Both the position numbers and the translations under genes were made by a program. The notes under the pieces are model-generated. The model was not told where the DNA came from. It ran no database searches and saw nothing but the letters and a program-made list of their open reading frames with translations. A stretch of 62,081 nt of DNA from an uncultured Prevotella sp. (GTDB taxonomy: Bacteria; Bacteroidota; Bacteroidia; Bacteroidales; Bacteroidaceae), in NCBI GenBank assembly GCA_900543975.1, contig UQTI01000008.1, positions 1 through 62,081 of the forward strand, written 5' to 3'. Within the stretch, counting starts at the first letter, position 1, and each line of letters opens with the position of its first letter. This document shows, piece after piece, positions 57,908 through 62,081 of the stretch.

Positions 57908-58025
57908 GATAAAATAAAGAGGAATAGCACCCCTATTTTTGACAAAATAAAGAGGAATAAGCACCACAAAAATGATAAAATAAAGAGGAATAACACCCCT
58001 ATTTTTGACAAAATAAAGAGGAATG
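57908..58025 (+). repeat. 33-bp tandem repeat, almost four units
   Basis: GACAAAATAAAGAGGAATA followed by a 14-base tail starts at 57908, 57941, 57974 and 58007, a strict 33-bp period. Three units end with CACCCCTATTTTT or a decayed form. There are no unique spacers between units, so it is not CRISPR. Confidence 0.7.
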
Positions 58026-58075
58026 ATGAAGAAAAGCCCCATCTATCACCTCTTATTGCGGCAAATCTGAGGGCT

Positions 58076-58237
58076 GCATGCTTGGATTTTGGATTTTTAG
58101 AAGAATGAATTTTGTTTGGCTTTTAATGAGCAATAGCGAGCTATTGCGAATTAAAAACAAGCAAAAGACAACTTATAAAAAACAAAAGACTGCAAGCAGT
58201 TATAAAATAATACATAAAACGGCCTAATTTTTCGCCA
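58076..58237. repeat. 183-bp element, second full-length copy (decayed ends)
   Basis: Read on the minus strand it lines up with 59319-59501 through almost its whole length, including the internal hairpin GCAATAGC-GA-GCTATTGC. The terminal repeats have diverged. It lies in the spacer between the AAA-ATPase and the small membrane-peptide gene. Confidence 0.65.
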
Positions 58238-58258
58238 AATGTCGTTGGGGTAGGCACA

Positions 58259-58290
58259 AAAAAAAAGGACGGTACGAATCACTCGCCCCG
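58259..58290 (-). terminator. Terminator of the small membrane-peptide gene
   Basis: On the minus strand an interrupted stem (GG/CC, CGG/CCG, CGA/TCG around GTGAT) is followed by a run of nine or more T. It starts about 20 bases after the stop codon of the 31-codon frame at 58309-58404. Confidence 0.6.
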
Positions 58291-58308
58291 GCCTTTCAAA
58301 GAATAATG

Positions 58309-58404
58309 TTATCGCACGTTGGTTTTCACTAAAGCAATAACGCTTAGGAGGGTCACAAATGCAACACCTGCCAACAATGCGGTTGTTTCAAAATCTAATA
58401 ACAT
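58309..58404 (-). CDS. Possible 31-residue small membrane protein
   Basis: The reading frame MLLDFETTALLAGVAF and on to LVKTNVR codes for a short acidic N terminus, one hydrophobic helix (about residues 8-26) and a basic C terminus, a simple membrane-spanning peptide. It has transcription signals of its own: TACCTTTG at 58473-58480 on the minus strand, giving a leader of about 60-65 bases, and a hairpin plus T-run just after the stop. I do not recognise the family. It could be a type I toxin-like peptide, a small regulator of a membrane complex, or a decoy within a small RNA. A short frame in AT-rich DNA could also arise by chance, but the flanking signals argue against that. Confidence 0.5.
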   Translation of the reverse strand: MLLDFETTALLAGVAFVTLLSVIALVKTNVR

Positions 58405-58472
58405 AATCTTTACCTTAAATCTATCAAACTACTAACCTAATGAAAAAACGTTGCATTCTCACGAACACAATG

Positions 58473-58480
58473 CAAAGGTA
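58473..58480 (-). promoter_or_regulatory. -7 element of the small membrane-peptide gene
   Basis: TACCTTTG on the minus strand, the most frequent form of the Bacteroidota -7 box. The -33 region at 58500-58503 reads TTCT, a partial match. Confidence 0.5.
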
Positions 58481-58587
58481 GTGTTTTAAGACAAAAATAA
58501 AGAATGTTATGCGAAAATTCTTTATATTTTTTACAAATATTCACACTCGAGTAATGTCGTTAACTTAAACGGCAGGACATGAAAACT

Positions 58588-58605
58588 GAAGAAGGGTGGT
58601 TCTTC
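58588..58605 (-). terminator. Short terminator after the Rieske-like lipoprotein gene
   Basis: On the minus strand GAAGAA-CCACCC-TTCTTC is followed by AGTTTTC. The stem is short and the T-run weak. Confidence 0.35.
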
Positions 58606-58627
58606 GGCTATTGTTTGCTGCGGAGAA

Positions 58628-59269
58628 TCAGTTGATTACCGACACCGTGCCGTCGGGAGCGCAGGAGGCGTGGTAGCGGTTGAGCTTACGCCCGTTGTCG
58701 CCCGATGCCACGTTGCCGCCCGTGTTGAGGTTGTACTGGCGGTGGCAGACGGCACATGACGCCATGCCCGAGGTGGAGAGGGTCAGCTGACGCGACTTCA
58801 CCGGTATGGCGTCGGGTGAGAAGCAGTTGGGACACTCGCCGTCGAAGGCATAAAACTGCTTGGGGTCGTCGAGGTTGCTCCAGCCCACTATCAGCGAGCC
58901 GTTAAGCCCCAGGAGCACGGTCGTCTGCTTGTCTTCCTGGGTGAATATCACGTTGTCGGTCAGGCCCGCATTGTTTTCGAAACGATAATATTGTGCTCCG
59001 CCGCGTATGGTCGTCGTGACCTTGCAGAACACGCCTGTGCCGCTGGTGGCGCCCATCAGCGCTGCCGACTGTCCGTGGCGCTGGGTGTTGAACACGAAGC
59101 GGCAAGGGTAAGAACAATACTCGTTCTCGTCAGACGAGCACGAGAGCAGCAACACGGCCATGAGGCAACAGCCCATGAGAGCTGCTGCCAAGCGGGTGGG
59201 GTGGGTAAGGCGGGCTGCACGATGCCTCGCCAAAAAGGAAGAAGCCAAGGTTTTCAACATTTTTCTCAA
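58628..59269 (-). CDS. Lipoprotein with Rieske-like C-terminal domain
   Basis: 213 residues with a lipoprotein signal (lipobox LLLSC, Cys44) after a long basic N-terminal region; later ATGs (residue 4 or 32) are possible starts. From about residue 80 the sequence is beta-rich. It has paired metal-type motifs CPNC (146-149) and CAVCHRQYNLNTGG (172-185), whose layout recalls the two cluster-binding loops of Rieske proteins. The usual first-loop His is replaced by Cys, so it may bind a different iron-sulfur site or zinc, or none. It could be a periplasmic or surface electron carrier. No partner gene adjoins it. I do not recognise a characterised homologue. Confidence 0.65.
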   Translation of the reverse strand: MRKMLKTLASSFLARHRAARLTHPTRLAAALMGCCLMAVLLLSCSSDENEYCSYPCRFVFNTQRHGQSAALMGATSGTGVFCKVTTTIRGGAQYYRFENNAGLTDNVIFTQEDKQTTVLLGLNGSLIVGWSNLDDPKQFYAFDGECPNCFSPDAIPVKSRQLTLSTSGMASCAVCHRQYNLNTGGNVASGDNGRKLNRYHASCAPDGTVSVIN

Positions 59270-59297
59270 GTTTCGAATATAAACAACAAGACCTCTA

Positions 59298-59655
59298 TCA
59301 GATGGTTACAAGCTTAAACCCAAATCGGTCATTAGGCCGTTTTATGTATTATATTATAACTGCTTGCAGTCTTTTGGTTTTTATAAGTTGTCTTTTGCTT
59401 GTTTTTAATTCGCAATAGCTCGCTATTACTCATTAAAAGCCAAACAAAATCCATTCTTCTAAAAATCCAAAATCCAAGCAAGCCCTAGCGACCGATTTGG
59501 GTTAAATGGCTGCTAACCATGCGAATAAGATATTTTTGCGCTTCGCGCATTTTTTTAAACATTAATGATAATTAATGGGTCATTAATGAACATTGATGTT
59601 TAAGAAAAAACACGAGCGCGAAGCGCGATGTAAATATTAATCTTTGCGAAAGTTC
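59298..59655. repeat. Dispersed palindromic element (family A, copy 3), interrupted
   Basis: TATCAGATGGTTACAAGC at the left is cut by the 183-bp element and continues from 59507 with TGGCTGCTAACCATGCG, GCGCTTCGCGC, a TTAAACATTAATGATAAT inverted-repeat arm, and the end GAGCGCGAAGCGCGATG. Comparison with copy 1 at 20655 shows that the sequence on both sides of the insertion is continuous there. It fills 59270-59670, which holds no gene. Confidence 0.7.
59319..59501 (+). mobile_element. MITE-like 183-bp element with terminal inverted repeats, nested insertion
   Basis: The ends CCCAAATCGGTC (59319-59330) and GACCGATTTGGG (59490-59501) are perfect 12-bp inverted repeats. TTAAA stands on both sides (59314-59318 and 59502-59506), while the uninterrupted family A element at 20655 has TTAAA once at the same place. 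This is the signature of a transposition with a 5-bp target duplication. The interior has no open reading frame and includes an 8-bp hairpin around AGCTCG. A matching transposase is not in the window. Confidence 0.75.
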
Positions 59656-59670
59656 AGCTTTTTCAAGCCC

Positions 59671-61008
59671 TTATCGCAGCAGGTTCTTCTCTGCCTCGTC
59701 CACGCGGCTGAAGGTAAACTGTGCGAGGGTGTCGTCCATGAGCTGTGCTATGCGGTCGTTGCACAGGTTGCCGATGGAGCCTTCGTGGGTGTGGTGAATG
59801 TCGTGAGAGGCGCGGAAGGTGCCTGCCTCGATCTCCAGACCCACGGTCTTGTAGGCATCGCGGAAAGGCATGCCGTTGGCAGCGAGGCGGTTAACCTCCT
59901 CCACCGAGAACATGGGGTCGTACATGGGGTTGTCGAGGATATGCTCGTTCACCGACATCTTGTTTATGATGTAGGCAGCCATCTGCAAGCAGTCTTTCAG
60001 CTCGTCGAACGCAGGGAGGAACACCTCCTTGATGATCTGCAGGTCGCGGAAATAGCCCACGGGCAGGTTATTCATGATGAGCATGATCTGCTGCGGCAGG
60101 CTCTGAAGCTTGTTGCTCTTGGCCCTGATGAGCTCAAACACGTCGGGGTTCTTCTTGTGGGGCATTATCGACGAGCCGGTGGTACACTCCTTGGGCAGCT
60201 TCACGAAGGCGAAGTTCTGGCTGTTGAACAGGCATGCGTCAAACGCCATCTTTGCCAACGTTCCAGCCACGGTGGCGAGGGCAAACGCCACGTTGCGCTC
60301 CATCTTGCCACGTCCCATCTGGGCATAGACCACGTTATAGTCCATCGAGTCGAAGCCCAGCAGCTCGGTGGTCATCGTGCGGTTCAGGGGGAACGACGAG
60401 CCATAGCCGGCGGCAGAGCCGAGGGGGTTGCGGTTGGTCATGCGCCAGGCGGCGAGGAGGTAGAGCATGTCGTCGGCAAGCGATTCGGCATAGGCGCCAA
60501 ACCACAATCCGAAGCTGCTGGGCATAGCCACCTGCAGGTGTGTGTAGCCCGGCATGAGCACGTTCTTATATTGCTCGCTCTTCTGCAACAGCTCGTCAAA
60601 CAAGATCTTCACGCTGTCGACCACCTCGCGCAGCTCATGGCGTGTGAAAAGCTTCAGGTCAACGAGCACCTGGTCGTTGCGCGAGCGGCCCGAATGGATC
60701 TTCTTGCCCATGTCGCCGAGGCGCTGCGTGAGCATCAGCTCCACCTGCGAGTGTACATCCTCCACGCCGTCCTCAATAACAAACTGTCCGCTGTCGGCCA
60801 CGTCATAGATGCGCTTCAGCTCGGCAAGGAGCTGTTGCAGCTCATCTTTCTCAAGCAGCCCGATGCTCTCAAGCATGGTTATGTGGGCCATGGAGCCCAG
60901 CACGTCATATTTGGCGAGGTAGAGGTCGAGCTCGCGGTCACGTCCCACGGTGAAACGCTCTATCTCCTTGTTCACTTCAAAGTTTTTTTCCCAAAGTTTG
61001 TGTGCCAT
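59671..61008 (-). CDS. argH: Argininosuccinate lyase
   Basis: This 445-residue enzyme cleaves argininosuccinate to arginine and fumarate, the last step of arginine synthesis. The signature GSSIMPHKKNPDVFELIR (family GSSxMPxKxNP) is complete, with the catalytic Ser loop. The N-terminal SGRSRNDQVLVDLKLF block is also present. I start at the ATG complementing 61006-61008 (MAHKLWEKNFEVNKEIERF) because the upstream in-frame residues translate spacer. It follows the SRPBCC gene by 64 bases on the minus strand. No other arginine gene is nearby. Confidence 0.95.
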   Translation of the reverse strand: MAHKLWEKNFEVNKEIERFTVGRDRELDLYLAKYDVLGSMAHITMLESIGLLEKDELQQLLAELKRIYDVADSGQFVIEDGVEDVHSQVELMLTQRLGDMGKKIHSGRSRNDQVLVDLKLFTRHELREVVDSVKILFDELLQKSEQYKNVLMPGYTHLQVAMPSSFGLWFGAYAESLADDMLYLLAAWRMTNRNPLGSAAGYGSSFPLNRTMTTELLGFDSMDYNVVYAQMGRGKMERNVAFALATVAGTLAKMAFDACLFNSQNFAFVKLPKECTTGSSIMPHKKNPDVFELIRAKSNKLQSLPQQIMLIMNNLPVGYFRDLQIIKEVFLPAFDELKDCLQMAAYIINKMSVNEHILDNPMYDPMFSVEEVNRLAANGMPFRDAYKTVGLEIEAGTFRASHDIHHTHEGSIGNLCNDRIAQLMDDTLAQFTFSRVDEAEKNLLR

Positions 61009-61072
61009 ATAGTCATTGTTTTTTTTGTTGTGAGAGAGATGATGGGGGAGGGGCATCTCCTGTTTTTTTTTG

Positions 61073-61528
61073 TCAGTCTTTATACGGAATCATGGCGAGC
61101 ATGTCGGCCACCTTTTCCACACCCTCCTGCAGGGGCTTGCTCACCATGGCCTTAAGCATGAATGGAATGTCGCCTTTGACGGTGAGCTTCATCTTGCACG
61201 AGGTGTCGGTGACGGGCAGGAGCTGTATCCACATGTTGAGGGTTATGGGGCTGTTTTCTGTCTCAAACTTGATGGTCTTCGGCTCTTCGCGCTCAACGAT
61301 GCGTAACTTTATCTCGCCTACCATGGGTGCCTGTATGGAGAGGCTGTCGGTGTCGAAGGTGAGGTCCTTGAGCTTGTCTATGTGCTCAAGGGCTTCCTTT
61401 GGCAAGCGGTCACGGTTCTGCTCCACGCCGTCCTTGAGGGCCTGGAGGTTACTGAGGTCACTGAGCGTGGCATAAACCGCCTGCTGTGTGTGGGGTATCT
61501 GCTTAATGTTGCTTTCGAATGTAGACAT
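61073..61528 (-). CDS. SRPBCC superfamily protein
   Basis: A 151-residue soluble protein with the helix-grip layout of the START/Bet v1 (SRPBCC) fold: an N-terminal strand and helix (SNIKQIPHTQQAVYATLSDL), a run of beta-strands (PMVGEIKLRIVEREEPKTIKF) and a long C-terminal helix (MLKAMVSKPLQEGVEKVADM). Such proteins bind hydrophobic ligands. The specific role is unknown, and no catalytic residues are suggested. It precedes argH by 64 bases on the same strand. Confidence 0.8.
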   Translation of the reverse strand: MSTFESNIKQIPHTQQAVYATLSDLSNLQALKDGVEQNRDRLPKEALEHIDKLKDLTFDTDSLSIQAPMVGEIKLRIVEREEPKTIKFETENSPITLNMWIQLLPVTDTSCKMKLTVKGDIPFMLKAMVSKPLQEGVEKVADMLAMIPYKD

Positions 61529-61534
61529 GTTTTA

Positions 61535-61566
61535 AAGGTAAAAAGGTAAAAAGGTAAAAAGGTAAA
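61535..61566. repeat. AGGTAAAA octamer run at the SRPBCC gene start
   Basis: Four perfect copies of AGGTAAAA occur just upstream of the SRPBCC start codon. The same module appears in several spacers, for example near 43550, 47235 and 61855. Confidence 0.5.
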
Positions 61567-61589
61567 AAACATTCTTGCTCATTTCTTTT

Positions 61590-61800
61590 TTACCGCAAGC
61601 TATTCTTGGGCTTCTTTTAACCGCAAGCTTTCCTGGGGTTTCTTTTAACCGCAAGCTTTCCTTGGGGCTTCTCGCTGTTCTGAACCTCAAGCTATCTTGG
61701 GGCTTCCTTTAAACCGCAAGCTGTCCTTGGGCTGTCTTTTAACCACAAGCTGTCCTTGAGGGCTTTGCTGTTTTTAAACCGCCAGCTATTTTGTTTTTAA
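61590..61800. repeat. About 29-bp tandem repeat, seven imperfect units
   Basis: Units share TTTTAACCGCAAGCTTTCC and a trailing TTGGGGCTTC. They vary from 26 to 38 bases. With the composite repeats to the right edge they form a gene-free stretch of at least 550 bases. Confidence 0.65.
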
Positions 61801-61849
61801 CCTTTTGGCCTTATACCTTGATTTATAAAAATTTGACGGGTTAAAGAGA

Positions 61850-62081
61850 AAAAAGTAAAAAGGTAAAGAGGTAAAAAAACTCAAAAACAAGCCCATAACC
61901 CGATGGTTTTAAAGAGTTCTCAACGGCGCCAGCCTTTTTTACCTTTAAAAGAGTCTATCGAATTCTTCACTCTTCATTCTTCACTCTTCCCTTCCAAAGG
62001 CGCCAGCCTTTTTTAGCTTTAAAAGAGTCTATCGAATTCTTCACTCTTCGTTCTTCACTCTTCCCTTCCAAAGGCGTCAGC
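61850..62081. repeat. Composite spacer repeats to the window end
   Basis: AGGTAAAA units, then two copies of a ~75-base block containing GCGCCAGCCTTTTTTA, AAAAGAGTCTATCGAATTC and TTCACTCTTC. The last copy is cut by the window edge. No gene was seen. Confidence 0.6.

Noticed and set aside
57908..58025. Possible CRISPR array (33-bp repeats)
   Set aside because: Units are directly adjacent without unique spacers, only about four copies exist and no cas genes are near.
59644..61155. Plus-strand open frame (503 codons) opposite argH
   Set aside because: It mirrors argH codon use, contains no protein motif and extends through the spacer on both sides only because GC-rich codons leave few stops.
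61590..61800. Possible CRISPR-like array of ~29-bp repeats
   Set aside because: Units are tandem and degenerate with variable length; nothing resembles unique spacers.

Overview
The window is chromosomal DNA of a Bacteroidota bacterium, most probably a Prevotella-like member of the Prevotellaceae. The evidence is three-fold. The gene set is typical: PorZ of the type IX secretion system, three OmpH/Skp paralogues beside BamA, DUF4254, DUF6089- and DUF6242-like proteins, an IlvA-RidA pair and an AAA-ATPase/PD-(D/E)XK protein. Promoters follow the Bacteroidota pattern TTTG-N19/20-TAnnTTTG instead of sigma-70 boxes. Shine-Dalgarno sequences are not evident. Coding DNA looks GC-rich, while spacers are AT-rich or made of repeats. 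I cannot name the species.

Layout. 1-6 kb: start of pckA, upp, a papain-like lipoprotein, and acpP-fabF-rnc on the minus strand. 6-9 kb: DUF4254 plus family 9 glycosyltransferase, then a small rubredoxin. 9-16.5 kb: RNase H, argS, miaB overlapping an ABC exporter, and a GYF-domain membrane protein. 16.6-27.8 kb: leuS, a YitT protein, rdgB, porZ, a hemolysin III protein, a Wzx-type flippase and a family 2 glycosyltransferase. 28-34 kb: rnr, an acyltransferase, ridA and ilvA. 34-41 kb: mutS, ribD, prmC, recX and comF. 41-50.4 kb: a minus-strand envelope cluster reading DUF6242 protein, DUF6089 protein, uppS, bamA, three ompH genes and murI. 50.6-55.6 kb: a very large exonuclease-RecQ-UvrD fusion broken by one frameshift. 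55.8-62 kb: AAA-ATPase, a repeat-rich spacer with a small membrane-peptide gene, a Rieske-like lipoprotein, argH and an SRPBCC protein.

The genes fall into envelope biogenesis (BamA, chaperones, UppS, MurI, GT9, Wzx, PorZ), translation and RNA turnover (argS, leuS, miaB, prmC, rnc, rnr), DNA maintenance (mutS, recX, comF, RNase H, RecQ fusion) and amino-acid, nucleotide and cofactor metabolism (ilvA-ridA, argH, upp, ribD, acpP-fabF).

The most unusual content lies outside the usual gene list. At least three families of short dispersed non-coding elements with inverted repeats occupy the spacers. One copy of a roughly 183-bp element is nested inside another element and flanked by an apparent TTAAA duplication. 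Many spacers carry their own private tandem repeat. Several housekeeping proteins (RNase III, RibD, MutS, PrmC, RdgB, a DUF6089 barrel, a GT2) carry low-complexity insertions or tails. No rRNA, tRNA, CRISPR array, prophage or intact insertion sequence was recognised.
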